The notes beneath the pieces are model-generated. The model was not told the origin of the DNA. It saw only the letters and a program-made list of their open reading frames with translations, and made no database searches. From Nocardiopsis quinghaiensis (GTDB lineage: Bacteria > Actinomycetota > Actinomycetes > Streptosporangiales > Streptosporangiaceae): DNA of 64,000 nucleotides. Both the position numbers and the translations under genes were made by a program. Location of the stretch: NCBI RefSeq assembly GCF_008638365.1, contig NZ_VWVU01000008.1, positions 186,001 to 250,000 on the forward strand. The letters are read 5' to 3'. Each line of letters begins with the position of its first letter. Positions within the stretch are counted from its first letter, which is position 1. Positions 56,013 to 64,000 of this stretch are shown here, in pieces.

Positions 56013-56405
56013 CTACCGCGGGCCCTCCGGAGGGATGCCCAGGCGGTCGAGCAGTTTGTGGGGGTCGAACCCCTCGCTCAGGGCCTCCTCCGCGTCGATT
56101 CCCTCCGGAAGGAAGGGACCGTAGGCGAGGGCGACGCGCCCGGCCATCTGCTTCCGCGCGCGGTTGACCACGTCCGTCACCGCGGCGGCGAGTTCGGTGG
56201 GGGCCATGTCCCGGTAGGCCTGGCTGTGGAACTTCAGCTCAACCAGTTCCCCCGTCGCGTCCACCTTCGCCCCCACGAGCCTGTTCTTGGCCACGACCTC
56301 TTCGGTTGCCGACTCCAGGCTTGCGCTTGCGTCCGCGAGCCTGTCCATCGTCCTGTGAAGCTGTGCCAGTTCCTCTTCCATCCGGTCCTGCATCGGCGAA
56401 CTCAT
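56013..56405 (-). CDS. YbaB/EbfC-like protein
   Basis: The 130-residue product resembles YbaB/EbfC nucleoid-associated proteins: an N-terminal coiled helix (MEEELAQLHRTMDRLADASA), a central strand set (VDATGELVELKFHSQAY), and a C-terminal helix (ELAAAVTDVVNRARKQM). YbaB-like proteins recur in actinobacterial ESX loci (EspL). ATG at 56405 follows AAGGGAG. Its first 167 bases overlap the 3' end of the large repeat protein in another frame. Confidence 0.8.
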   Translation of the reverse strand: MSSPMQDRMEEELAQLHRTMDRLADASASLESATEEVVAKNRLVGAKVDATGELVELKFHSQAYRDMAPTELAAAVTDVVNRARKQMAGRVALAYGPFLPEGIDAEEALSEGFDPHKLLDRLGIPPEGPR

Positions 56406-59307
56406 GCCGGGGTGCTCCCTTCTTGTTCTGGCCGGGGACGGGCCGCCCCAGTACGGACTGCTGCCGGTCGGACGAGGTCCCCCAGACCCGCTCGTCCTCC
56501 GCGAGCCAGGTCGAGCGCTGCCGGTCGCGGTTGTTGTCGCCCCCGCCGCCCCCGCCGCCCATGCCTCCACCCATGCCGCCCATCATGGGCGGCATCATCG
56601 GCATGCCGGGAGCGGTGGCGTCGGCGGAGGAGCCCGGCGGCGTCTGGCCGCCCGCGGCGCCCACGGAGCCTCCGGCGCCCTGTCCCCCGGCCGCGCCCGG
56701 AGGGCCGCCCGCCTGGTACTGCCCTCCGCCCGGGGCGGAGAACAGGGAAGAACGGTCGGCCGTGCCGGGGGGGTGCCCCGATCCGCTGCCGTCGGACGGG
56801 CCGGAGCCGAGGCCTCCGTAGTTGAGTCCGAAGTCCTCGGAGCTCTCCAGGGGCGGGACCTCGTAGTCGGACGGCAGGAGGGGGCCGTTCTCGCCGAAGC
56901 CCGTGGTGATGGGTTCCCCGGTCTCGGGATCGATCGGGTAGGGAAGGCCGGTGTCCGGATCGGTGACGTAGGGCTCGCCGGTGATCGGGTTGACGGGGGG
57001 CGAGTCGGATCCGTAGTCGGTGGGCAGGCCCGGGACGTCCGACAGTCCGGAGAGGTCGCCGTACCCCGGGACGTCCGACAGCCCGGGGGTGCCGCCGTAG
57101 TCGGTGGGCAGGCCGGTGTCGGGGTCGAAGTTGATCGGTAGCCCGGTGTCGGGGTTGTGGGGCAGGCCGGTCTCGGCGTCGACGGGGTAGGGCTCGCCGG
57201 TGGCCGGGTTGACGGGGGGCGAGTCGGATCCGTAGTCGGTGGGCAGGCCCGGGACGTCCGACAGTCCGGGGAGGTCACCGTAGCCGGGCGGTACCGTCAT
57301 GTCGCCGTAGTCGGTGGGGAGTCCGGTTCCGGGGTCGATGCCGACCGGCTGCCCGGTGACGGGGTCGATGGGTAGGACCTGGCCGGTGTCGGGGTCGAAG
57401 TTGATCGGTAGCCCGGTGTCGGGGTTGTGGGGCAGGCCGGTCTCGGCGTCGACGGGGTAGGGCTCGCCGGTGGCCGGGTTGAGGGGCAGCCCGGTCTCGG
57501 GGTCGCGTTCCAGGGAGCTGCCGGTCTGTCCGGCGGGGACGGGCTGCCCGGTGACGGGGTCGATGGGTAGGACCTGGCCGGTGTCGGGGTCGAAGTTGAT
57601 CGGTAGCCCGGTGTCGGGGTTGTGGGGCAGGCCGGTCTCAGTGTCGACGGGGTAGGGCTCGCCGGTGGCCGGGTTGAGGGGCAGCCCGGTCTCGGGGTCG
57701 CGTTCCAGCGAGCCGTCGTAGGGAAGGCCGCCGCGCCGCCCGCCCGTACCGCTCCCGGAGGGCCCGTTCGGACCGACGGGTCCGCCGAGGCCGAGTGGCG
57801 GGAAGGCCCCGTTGCCCGGGTCGGGGTTGGCGTCCGTCCCGAGGGAGGACACGGGCGGTACCTGTGTCGGGTCGAAGGTGTTGTTCCCGGTCGGGTCGCC
57901 GCCCGGTCCGCTGAGGTTGAGCGGGGGCGGGGTGCCGGAGCCGTCGCCGCCGAGGCCGGACGGGTCGCCGCCTCCTGGGCCTGAGCCGGTGAGGTCGAGG
58001 GGGCCGCCGTTACCGGTGTCCGGTCCGCTGAGGTCGAGGGGGCCGCCGTCGCCGGTGTCCGGTCCGCTGAGGTTGAGCGGGGGCGGGGTGCCGGAGCCGT
58101 CGCCGCCGAGGCCGGACGGGTCGCCGCCTCCCGGGCCTGAGCCGGTGAGGTCGAGGGGGCCGCCGTCCCCGTAGAGGTTCTTGAGCCAGTCGGGGGTTCC
58201 GTCGCTGTCTCCGTAGGTGTTCGGCGGTCCGTCTCCGTAGAGGTCGTCAAGCCAGTCCGGGACGCCGTCCCCGTTCTCGTCACCGCCTCCGCCCGGGCCC
58301 GGTCCGGGCCCGGAGTAGCCGGGCGGCAGACCGCCGATGGGCTCCTTGATGGGCTGCAAGCGGGTGGACGTGCCCTGGTAGTGGGACACCATCGCGGTGT
58401 ACAGGTCGTTGGCGGCGGTGAGGACCGGCTTGTAGTTCTCCAGCCAGCGGTTCTTCAGAGTGTTGTTGATGTTGGTGTCGGTGACTCCGTCGCCGACGAT
58501 CCCGTACGTGGGAGGGTCTTTGTGGTAGCGGATCTCGAACTGCTCGCGGCTCTCGTTCCACCTCTCGGTCCCCGCGGACACGTTGACGTACCAGTCGTCG
58601 AGGGTGCCCTTGATCGTGGCGTTCGGCCCGGAGAACGCCTGGTTCACGGCGGAGACCAGGGCGTTCATCTTCTCCAGCAACGGGCCGCGGAGGTTGTTGA
58701 TCTCGGGGTGGAAGCGGTCCAACTGCATGTTGAGGTTGGCCAGCCGTGCGGCGAGGTCGTACAGCCGTGCGGCGTAGGCTCCCGCGGCGGAGCCCTGCAT
58801 GGCGCTGTCGGGGACGTCGATGCTCTGGTAGGCCTGCAGGAGCCCGGTTTCCTTGTTCTCGACGTAGCTCTTCAGGAAGTCGTCCAGACCCGCCATGCTC
58901 ACCGAGACGTCCCAGATCGTGCTCTGGTCGTAGGAGGTGGAGGCGAGGTTCCCCGAGGCGATGGCGGCCACGTCCGTCAGGTCCTTCAGCCCCCTGAGGA
59001 ACTTGGCCTCGACCGAGTCGTCCCCGGTCCACAGTTGGTCCTGCATCTTGTAGCCCGAGTAGTCCCAGCGGACGGTGTTGTAGACGACCTGGCCGTTGGA
59101 CGCGGGGACGTTGCGCGGGAAGCGCCACCACCGGTCCACGTCCTTGAAGTCGAACCCGTGGATGAAGTGGTCCGTGTAATAGAAGTGGTAGCGGCCCAGA
59201 TCGACCCAGGGCGGGTCCAGGATCGTGTCCGTGGAGGGCATGCTGGGATGCTCGCCCCCGTCCTCCAGGTCGGCGAAGATGTTCAAGATCTGGTGCAGTT
59301 CCGGCAT
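56239..59307 (-). CDS. Large type VII locus protein with DPDTG repeats
   Basis: The 1022-residue protein starts with a tryptophan/tyrosine-rich region and an all-helical domain (about 1-320), probably a secretion-adapted ESX fold. Two calcium-site-like segments follow (DENGDGVPDWLDDLYGDG, GDSDGTPDWLKNLYGDG), then glycine-rich repeats (385-470). The array ETGLPLNPATGEPYPVD with NPDTGLPINFDPDTGQVLPI occupies about 533-800, and then comes a methionine/glycine-rich stretch. RSTWLAEDERVWG (931-943) is a C-terminal mark often seen in such proteins. The reading frame then continues 79 residues, the last 55 or so overlapping ybaB, so the natural stop may have been lost. Function unknown. Confidence 0.75.
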   Translation of the reverse strand: MPELHQILNIFADLEDGGEHPSMPSTDTILDPPWVDLGRYHFYYTDHFIHGFDFKDVDRWWRFPRNVPASNGQVVYNTVRWDYSGYKMQDQLWTGDDSVEAKFLRGLKDLTDVAAIASGNLASTSYDQSTIWDVSVSMAGLDDFLKSYVENKETGLLQAYQSIDVPDSAMQGSAAGAYAARLYDLAARLANLNMQLDRFHPEINNLRGPLLEKMNALVSAVNQAFSGPNATIKGTLDDWYVNVSAGTERWNESREQFEIRYHKDPPTYGIVGDGVTDTNINNTLKNRWLENYKPVLTAANDLYTAMVSHYQGTSTRLQPIKEPIGGLPPGYSGPGPGPGGGGDENGDGVPDWLDDLYGDGPPNTYGDSDGTPDWLKNLYGDGGPLDLTGSGPGGGDPSGLGGDGSGTPPPLNLSGPDTGDGGPLDLSGPDTGNGGPLDLTGSGPGGGDPSGLGGDGSGTPPPLNLSGPGGDPTGNNTFDPTQVPPVSSLGTDANPDPGNGAFPPLGLGGPVGPNGPSGSGTGGRRGGLPYDGSLERDPETGLPLNPATGEPYPVDTETGLPHNPDTGLPINFDPDTGQVLPIDPVTGQPVPAGQTGSSLERDPETGLPLNPATGEPYPVDAETGLPHNPDTGLPINFDPDTGQVLPIDPVTGQPVGIDPGTGLPTDYGDMTVPPGYGDLPGLSDVPGLPTDYGSDSPPVNPATGEPYPVDAETGLPHNPDTGLPINFDPDTGLPTDYGGTPGLSDVPGYGDLSGLSDVPGLPTDYGSDSPPVNPITGEPYVTDPDTGLPYPIDPETGEPITTGFGENGPLLPSDYEVPPLESSEDFGLNYGGLGSGPSDGSGSGHPPGTADRSSLFSAPGGGQYQAGGPPGAAGGQGAGGSVGAAGGQTPPGSSADATAPGMPMMPPMMGGMGGGMGGGGGGGDNNRDRQRSTWLAEDERVWGTSSDRQQSVLGRPVPGQNKKGAPRHEFADAGPDGRGTGTASQDDGQARGRKRKPGVGNRRGRGQEQARGGEGGRDGGTG
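57347..57711. repeat. Near-identical direct repeat inside the large gene, 195-bp period
   Basis: About 170 bases (57347-57516) recur at 57542-57711 with only a couple of differences (TCGGCG versus TCAGTG near 57450/57645), and a third partial copy spans about 57115-57225. The period of 195 bp is 65 codons, keeping the frame. A second repeat pair with a 156-bp period (52 codons) lies at 57911 and 58067. Confidence 0.85.
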
Positions 59308-59340
59308 TCCGCCCTCCTCCTGTGCCCGGGTCCCGTATGC

Positions 59341-61404
59341 CTAGGACTCGTCGTCCGTTTCACCCGCGGGTTCTTCGTTGCCGTAACCGTTGCCGTAGCC
59401 GTAGCCGCTGCTCGTGCCGGCCGAGGGAGAACCGATGAGGTTGACCACATCCTGGGCACTGAGCTTCTGCTCGTCCTCCAGGTTGACGAAGGCGCTCATG
59501 TTCTCGTGGAGCCTGTCCTCGATCAGGCCGAGTTCGCTCTCCAGGTCGGTGAGGATGCTGTAGAGGGTCGCGAGGGACGTGTCGATCTCGGAGGAGAGGA
59601 GCCCCGCCGACTCCAGGAACTTGGCGTTGCCGATGAGGATGTGGTGCTGGGCGCTCTCCCCGCTCCCACCCGCGTTCTGGTAGGGGGCGAACCGGGTGAC
59701 CTCCTCGCTGACCCGTTCCCGGAGCGGGATCACGAACTTCTTGCGGAAGTCCTTGAGCTGGTCGAGGTCGATCCTGGTGGCTTCGCCGCTTTCGCCCTTC
59801 TCGTTCCCGCTGCTCTCCTCGTCGTCCTCGCTGTCCTTGCCGTCTTCCTTGCCGTCTTCGTCCCCGTCCCCGTCGCCGCCGTCGCCGTCCTCGTCGCCGT
59901 TGGCCTCCTCGCGGCCCTGGTCCCAGTCGTCCTCCCCGCGGTCTCCGTCTCCGTCGCCGGGGACGTGGTCGACCAGGGCCTCCATCGGTTTGTCGGCGGT
60001 GCCCGGGATCGGTGTGGTGGGCGTGTACTCCCCACCTGGTGTCACGGGGCCGTCGGAGGCCTCGCCGGGAGTGTCCTGCTCCTCCGGAGGAGTGCTGGAG
60101 AGCGGAGGGGTGAGGGGGGACAGCGGGGTACCGGGGGTCTGGGTGGGCGTGCCGTCGGGGGACCCGGCGGTCTGGGTGGGCGTGCGCGGTACGTCGCCGG
60201 AGGTCCGGCCCCCGTCCGCGCCGTCGCCTCCGGAGCTTTCCTCGTCCGGCCTGCCGGATTCACCGGTGCGGCTGTCCCGTCCCGCCCCGTCCTGGCCCGG
60301 CCCATCGCTCCCGGGACCGTCCCTCTCGTCCGGGGCGCCGTCTCCGTCGGACTTCCCAGAGACGGTGATCAGACCCGTGTCGGGGTCGACCTCCACGTCC
60401 CCGTCGCCCGGGTCGAGGGTCACCTCGCCCGTCTCGGGGTCCAGGGCGAGCCTCAGGTCGCCGATCTCGATAGTGGTGGGAAGGGCCTTCTCGCCCTCCT
60501 CGGGTTCGACCGTGTCGATGCCGACGGTGCCCGTCTCCGGGTCGATGGTCAGCAGGAGGGTCCCGGTCTCGATCGTGACCGGGGCGGCCTCCGGGTCCAG
60601 GGGCACGTGTCGGTCACCGGGCTCGATCGAGACCGTGCCCGTGTCCGCGTCCATGACGAACTTCAGGTCGCCGGCCTCGACGGTGGTGACGCCCGTCTCG
60701 GGGTCGAGGGTCACGGCCGGGGCGCCGGCGTCCCCGTCCTCGGCACCGGACTCCTCGTGCGCGGGGTCCTCGGTCCCGGCGGAGATGGGGACGGCTTCGG
60801 CCACCGGTTCACCGGAGCCGGTCCGGGTCCCCTCCAACAAGGGTTCCCGCGATGCCTTGGGGGCGTGGTCGTGGGTGGAGAGGGGTTCGGAGGCCAGCGC
60901 CGTGGTCCCGCCGGTGAACGCCGGCTCGGACGTGGCCGCGGGTTCGACGGGCGCGGCCGTTTCCCGCGCGGCCCCCGGCTCGGCCGGAACCGAGGCGGTG
61001 CGGGCCTCGGCCCCCCGGAATTCCTGGCCGGAGACGTCCCCGGTCTCCGGCTCGGCCACGGACACGGTGCGCGTGACCTCCTCGCCGGGGAGCAGGTGTG
61101 GGGATGCGGTGTCCGTGTCCCCTCGGGGAGCGAGGAGCATCACGCCGTCGCCGTCGGCGGTGACCCCGGTTCCGGCCGGGTCGAGCACCGCGTCCTGCGT
61201 GGCGGTGTCCACCTCGACCGAGGCGGGGCCGTGCCGCAGCAGGAGCAGTCCGGTGGACAGGTCGACACTGATCGGCGCCGCGTCCGCGCGGCTGGCCGTG
61301 GAGGGGGAGTCCTGCTCCCCGGGAGCGGGCTCCTCCTCGGTGCGGAGGGGTTCGGGTTCGGCCCCTGAGAGGGCAGCACGGAAGTCGAAGAGGGGGGACT
61401 CCAC
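59341..61404 (-). CDS. Large acidic type VII locus protein with DPETG strand repeats
   Basis: The 687-residue protein is very acidic. Residues about 230-350 hold repeated short units of the form [TV]LDPETGxVT.E.GD (for example LALDPETGEVTLDPGDG and FVMDADTGTVSIEPGDR), perhaps a beta-solenoid. A D/G/E-rich low-complexity stretch follows (about 350-545). A helical C-terminal domain (about 550-665; QLKDFRKKFVIPLRERVSEE, LATLYSILTDLESELGLIED) resembles ESX helical bundles. GTG at 61404 is set by a perfect AAGGAGGT (61411-61418) six bases away. No signal peptide. Function unknown. Confidence 0.75.
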   Translation of the reverse strand: MESPLFDFRAALSGAEPEPLRTEEEPAPGEQDSPSTASRADAAPISVDLSTGLLLLRHGPASVEVDTATQDAVLDPAGTGVTADGDGVMLLAPRGDTDTASPHLLPGEEVTRTVSVAEPETGDVSGQEFRGAEARTASVPAEPGAARETAAPVEPAATSEPAFTGGTTALASEPLSTHDHAPKASREPLLEGTRTGSGEPVAEAVPISAGTEDPAHEESGAEDGDAGAPAVTLDPETGVTTVEAGDLKFVMDADTGTVSIEPGDRHVPLDPEAAPVTIETGTLLLTIDPETGTVGIDTVEPEEGEKALPTTIEIGDLRLALDPETGEVTLDPGDGDVEVDPDTGLITVSGKSDGDGAPDERDGPGSDGPGQDGAGRDSRTGESGRPDEESSGGDGADGGRTSGDVPRTPTQTAGSPDGTPTQTPGTPLSPLTPPLSSTPPEEQDTPGEASDGPVTPGGEYTPTTPIPGTADKPMEALVDHVPGDGDGDRGEDDWDQGREEANGDEDGDGGDGDGDEDGKEDGKDSEDDEESSGNEKGESGEATRIDLDQLKDFRKKFVIPLRERVSEEVTRFAPYQNAGGSGESAQHHILIGNAKFLESAGLLSSEIDTSLATLYSILTDLESELGLIEDRLHENMSAFVNLEDEQKLSAQDVVNLIGSPSAGTSSGYGYGNGYGNEEPAGETDDES

Positions 61405-61523
61405 GTCAGGACCTCCTTCACCGCCCTCGGGGCGGTCGTTCGTCGATTCTCACGGCCGTGTGGCCGGGACGGGCGCCCCCGGAGGGGAGCGGCGGGGCGC
61501 CCGCCCCTGGGAGGGGGAGCGGC

Positions 61524-61820
61524 CTACATCAGCGCCTGCCACTTCATGGCCTCGCGCCCGTCGGTGGCGGTGTAGTTGGTGCGGATCTCGTTCAGGGCCT
61601 CCTGGGCCTTGCCCAGCAGGAACTGCATGTCGGCGACGTTGTTCCGCCAGGAGGCGACCTTGCGGTCGTACTCCGTGGCCATGTCACCTTCGAGGTCTGC
61701 CTTGACCGCCTGCATCTGCGCGTCGAGCGTGTCGATCTGGTTCCTCACCGCCGCCGTTTGGGTGCTCAGCGTGGTGGAGCCCTCGTCGACCTGGGCGTAG
61801 TGGACGTCGAACCCGTTCAT
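61524..61820 (-). CDS. WXG100 family protein (ESAT-6-like)
   Basis: A 98-residue two-helix protein with WRN (58-60) at the turn in place of WXG, and YTATD (83-87) after the second helix, matching the YxxxD/E type VII export signal. The helix-rich composition and length are typical. It lies between the large acidic protein gene and a second WXG100 gene, likely its heterodimer partner. Confidence 0.9.
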   Translation of the reverse strand: MNGFDVHYAQVDEGSTTLSTQTAAVRNQIDTLDAQMQAVKADLEGDMATEYDRKVASWRNNVADMQFLLGKAQEALNEIRTNYTATDGREAMKWQALM

Positions 61821-61874
61821 GGTTCCGCCTTCCGGAAGAGGTGTTTCTGGGAGTGGGGGACCGGTGGCCCGACC

Positions 61875-62201
61875 TCAGCCGGCCTGGTTCGGGTTGAGCT
61901 GGCTGATCCACTGCGAACCGTCGATGACCGCCTGGTCCTCGACGGCGTGCATGGCCCGGACGGTGCCGCCGAAGGTGCCGATCATCTGGTTCATGTCGTT
62001 GGTGATGAGCCGCAGCTCCTCCAGCCAGAGGATGACCGCCTCGCTGTACCTCTCGGCCGCGGGCCCCTTCCAGGCCTGGCGCAGCCTGTCGCGGACGTCG
62101 TCCACGTTGGTGTAGATGCTGTTGCAGCTGGTGTGGGCCTCGCTCATCGCCTCCCGGGCGATGAGCTGGGCCTCCTCTGTGGTCCGTGTCCTGGCTGCCA
62201 C
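61875..62201 (-). CDS. WXG100 family protein (CFP-10-like)
   Basis: A 108-residue helical protein with the motif WKG (44-46) in LRQAWKGPAAERYSEAV, between two helices. AGGAG precedes the GTG start at 62201. No clear YxxxD/E tail, so the export signal may be supplied by the neighbouring WXG100 protein, as in EsxA/EsxB pairs where only one partner carries it. The gene directly follows eccB. Confidence 0.9.
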   Translation of the reverse strand: MAARTRTTEEAQLIAREAMSEAHTSCNSIYTNVDDVRDRLRQAWKGPAAERYSEAVILWLEELRLITNDMNQMIGTFGGTVRAMHAVEDQAVIDGSQWISQLNPNQAG

Positions 62202-62220
62202 GGGGTCTCCTCTGTTCGGT

Positions 62221-63663
62221 TCACTGTGGACACTCGGCGGCCCCGCCCGTGGGCGGTGCCGCCAGCGGAAGGGCCGCGGCCTCCGGGTCGAGCAGCGGCC
62301 CGGTGGGCAGCAGCCGCAGTAGGGACGTCGGCACCGGGACGGCCTGGCCCGTGCCGTAGCCGAGCGCTGTCACGGCGCCCTCGTCGGCCGCGGGGTACTT
62401 CGCGGCGCTGTCGGTGACGAGGTAGTGGGTGGGGGAGGAGCCGCTGCCGCCCACGGGGCGGGCCGCGGCGAGAGCTCCGTGGCCGGAGGGGACGCCGACC
62501 AGGTCGGGGGTGGGGCAGCCCGGGGTGATCGAGGGCCTCTCCTGCACCGGCCACGCCTCCACTCCGGCGGGGTCGTCCATGGTCAGCGACAGCGAGCCGT
62601 CAGCGGCCAGCCGCAGGCACGGCACGCGGGCACCGGTCTCCACCAGGTCCGGAGGGGTCGCGGGGAGCAGTTCCTCGCGGGGGCCCGGATCGTCGGCCAG
62701 CCGGGTGTGCGCCTCGCCCGCCGGGAGGGGGAGGGCCTCGGGAGGCGCGTCGCGGTAGGCGGCCCCGGAGGTGTCGGGGTCGGCGAGCAGCAGCAGCGCC
62801 TGGGTGGTGGAGAGGGGGACGAGCCCCTCCCGGGCCAGCAGGTAGTGCTGGTCCTCCTGGCCGGTGGCGGACACCGCGAACACCTGGCCCACGCGCCGGG
62901 GCCCTCCCGCCAGCGTGCCCGCGTCCTCGCCCGCCCCCGGGACCTCCGGGGCGGTCAGGTCGGGGGCGGTGGGCACGGCGTTGAGGAAGGCCGGCGTCAC
63001 GGGCAGCACGCCGCTCGTTCCGTAGCCGAGGGCCTGGACCGCGCCGCCCTCCTCGTCCAGACGCAGACGGCTCCCGTTCCAGAGCAGATGGGGGGTGCCG
63101 TCGGGGCCGGACACCAGGACGGCCTCACCGCCCGCGGGCGGACTCGGCTCGGGGGCCGGGCCGATCGTCAGGGCGGTGCGGCCCCGCTCGTCCTCCGCCG
63201 GAACCAGCGCGCACAGGCGCCACACCGACGAGGCCATCGCCTCGGCCCCCGGAAGCGCGCCGGGCGCGCCCGCGATCCCGACCGGGCCGCCCACGGGGAC
63301 CCCCTCCAGCGACCGGGCCGAGACCAGGCTGACGTCGGCCTCGGCGCCCTGGATCAGCCGGGCCGAGGCGTGGTTGTCCACGGGTCGCAGCACTCCGGCG
63401 GAGTAGAGGTAGGAGGCACCGCTGTCGCGGTCCACGATCAGGCGGCCCTCCTGGCGCCAACTGGTCGCGCCCCCGGGGAAGACCAGTCCGAAGACCAGGA
63501 ACCCGACGCACAGCACCGCGGCGATCGCGATGCCGATGTAGGTGCCGGTGCGGGTGCGGCGCAGGGGGGCGTCGACCGCGTCGGGGTCGCCCTCCAGCAT
63601 GGCCGTGCCCAGACGGCCCACGGTGAAGTTGTAGGCCATCACCCTGTCGCGACGTGACTGCAT
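62221..63663 (-). CDS. eccB: Type VII secretion protein EccB
   Basis: EccB is a core membrane component of ESX secretion. The 480-residue protein has the typical short basic start MQSRRDRVMAYNFTVGR, one membrane helix (about 41-63; TYIGIAIAAVLCVGFLVFGL), and a large extracytoplasmic domain built of repeats with the recurring ALGYGTG/ALGYGTS motif. Two cysteine pairs (LCALV, PCLRL, PGCPTP, ECPQ) may form disulphides. It starts right after the eccD stop. Confidence 0.92.
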   Translation of the reverse strand: MQSRRDRVMAYNFTVGRLGTAMLEGDPDAVDAPLRRTRTGTYIGIAIAAVLCVGFLVFGLVFPGGATSWRQEGRLIVDRDSGASYLYSAGVLRPVDNHASARLIQGAEADVSLVSARSLEGVPVGGPVGIAGAPGALPGAEAMASSVWRLCALVPAEDERGRTALTIGPAPEPSPPAGGEAVLVSGPDGTPHLLWNGSRLRLDEEGGAVQALGYGTSGVLPVTPAFLNAVPTAPDLTAPEVPGAGEDAGTLAGGPRRVGQVFAVSATGQEDQHYLLAREGLVPLSTTQALLLLADPDTSGAAYRDAPPEALPLPAGEAHTRLADDPGPREELLPATPPDLVETGARVPCLRLAADGSLSLTMDDPAGVEAWPVQERPSITPGCPTPDLVGVPSGHGALAAARPVGGSGSSPTHYLVTDSAAKYPAADEGAVTALGYGTGQAVPVPTSLLRLLPTGPLLDPEAAALPLAAPPTGGAAECPQ

Positions 63664-63664
63664 G

Positions 63665-64000
63665 TCAGCCGCCGATCCCGCGCAGGAGGGAGAACACGCC
63701 GAACCCGGCCAGGACCAGGGGCACGACCGCCACCGTCAGCAGCGACTGGATGATCTCGGCGGCCCGGCCCCAGTGCGGCAGGGGGCGCGTGCCCGGCAGG
63801 TTCCACGACACCACGGCCAGCACCGCGGAGGCGGCGAACAGGCCGGCCAGGGCCAGCAGTCGGGGCAGGGGGGCGGCGGTCCACACCAGGACGAGCACCA
63901 GCGCGGTCAGCCCGGCCCAGGGGGGAGCGACCACGAACGCCCGCTGCCAGGCGCCGGCCAGGCCCCGCGACTGGAGGAGCATCACCAGCGCCAGCACCAC
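63665..64000 (-). CDS. eccD: EccD-like membrane protein, C-terminal part
   Basis: The last 111 codons of a multi-spanning protein, continuing beyond the window edge. Four hydrophobic segments are visible (SRGLAGAWQRAFVVAPPW region, LTALVLVLVWTAAPL, LALAGLFAASAVLAVVSW, VAVVPLVLAGFGVFSLL). EccD forms the membrane channel of ESX systems and commonly neighbours eccB. The name rests on position and membrane pattern. Confidence 0.75.
   Translation of the reverse strand: MVLALVMLLQSRGLAGAWQRAFVVAPPWAGLTALVLVLVWTAAPLPRLLALAGLFAASAVLAVVSWNLPGTRPLPHWGRAAEIIQSLLTVAVVPLVLAGFGVFSLLRGIGG

Noticed and set aside
57115-57711. Regular direct repeats that might suggest a CRISPR array
   Set aside because: The repeats are 170 bp long, in frame and part of a coding gene; there are no short spacers and no cas genes.
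58381-61368. 995-codon + strand frame opposite the two giant type VII proteins
   Set aside because: It spans two separate, well-started - strand genes with good ribosome-binding sites and has no recognisable domain.

Overview
The window is very GC-rich, with G/C at almost every third codon position, and carries actinobacterial signature gene orders. Examples are pyrG-nudix-xerD-parA-scpA-scpB-rluB followed by aroH-tyrA-cmk-der, a DevR/DevS two-component pair, and a type VII (ESX) secretion locus. It looks like a filamentous actinomycete chromosome; a Nocardiopsaceae-like genus is my inference from gene content, not something the sequence proves. No insertion sequence, prophage or CRISPR array was seen.

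Positions 1-25.9 kb are a conserved core on the + strand: DNA repair and replication (polA, uvrB), translation (arfB, rpsA, der, rluB), CoA and nucleotide synthesis (coaE, pyrG, cmk), chromosome segregation (xerD, parA plus a small partner, scpA, scpB) and aromatic amino acids (aroH, tyrA). A few lipoprotein, membrane and GNAT genes sit among them. Several strong intergenic hairpins separate transcription units.

Positions 25.9-30.6 kb are a decayed accessory segment on the - strand. It contains an intact AraC/DinB regulator with a RibD-like reductase, then a row of broken genes: class II DAHP synthase with internal deletions, an SDR N-terminus, a cupin N-terminus, a chimera of an FAD-linked oxidase with an acyl-CoA-dehydrogenase-like C-terminus, and an AroH-type chorismate mutase tail. 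This reads as the remains of a shikimate-derived secondary-metabolite cluster, next to a tRNA-Pro(GGG) gene.

Positions 30.9-44.4 kb form a low-oxygen/nitrate-respiration block: devR-devS (heme GAF kinase), a tandem universal stress protein, an XRE-PPOX fusion, narK and narGHJI. Two palindromes resembling the mycobacterial DosR box lie upstream of narG, suggesting that the local two-component system controls nitrate reductase.

Positions 44.4-50.4 kb hold a broken CPBP protease, small hypothetical genes, a cold-shock protein, and a GH31 alpha-xylosidase-like gene with a LacI regulator. Between the last two, an ABC transporter has been deleted down to the last 77 codons of its MalG-type permease.

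Positions 50.5-64 kb are a type VII secretion locus on the - strand: eccD (partial), eccB, two WXG100 proteins, two very large low-complexity proteins rich in DP(D/E)TG repeats, a YbaB/EbfC-like protein, a third WXG100-like protein, a membrane-anchored golvesin-like protein, and a protein fusing a beta-helix to two CbbX/EccA-type AAA domains. A 61-bp inverted-repeat element with conserved ends occurs twice, after der and after the beta-helix-AAA gene, and seems to be an undescribed repeat family.
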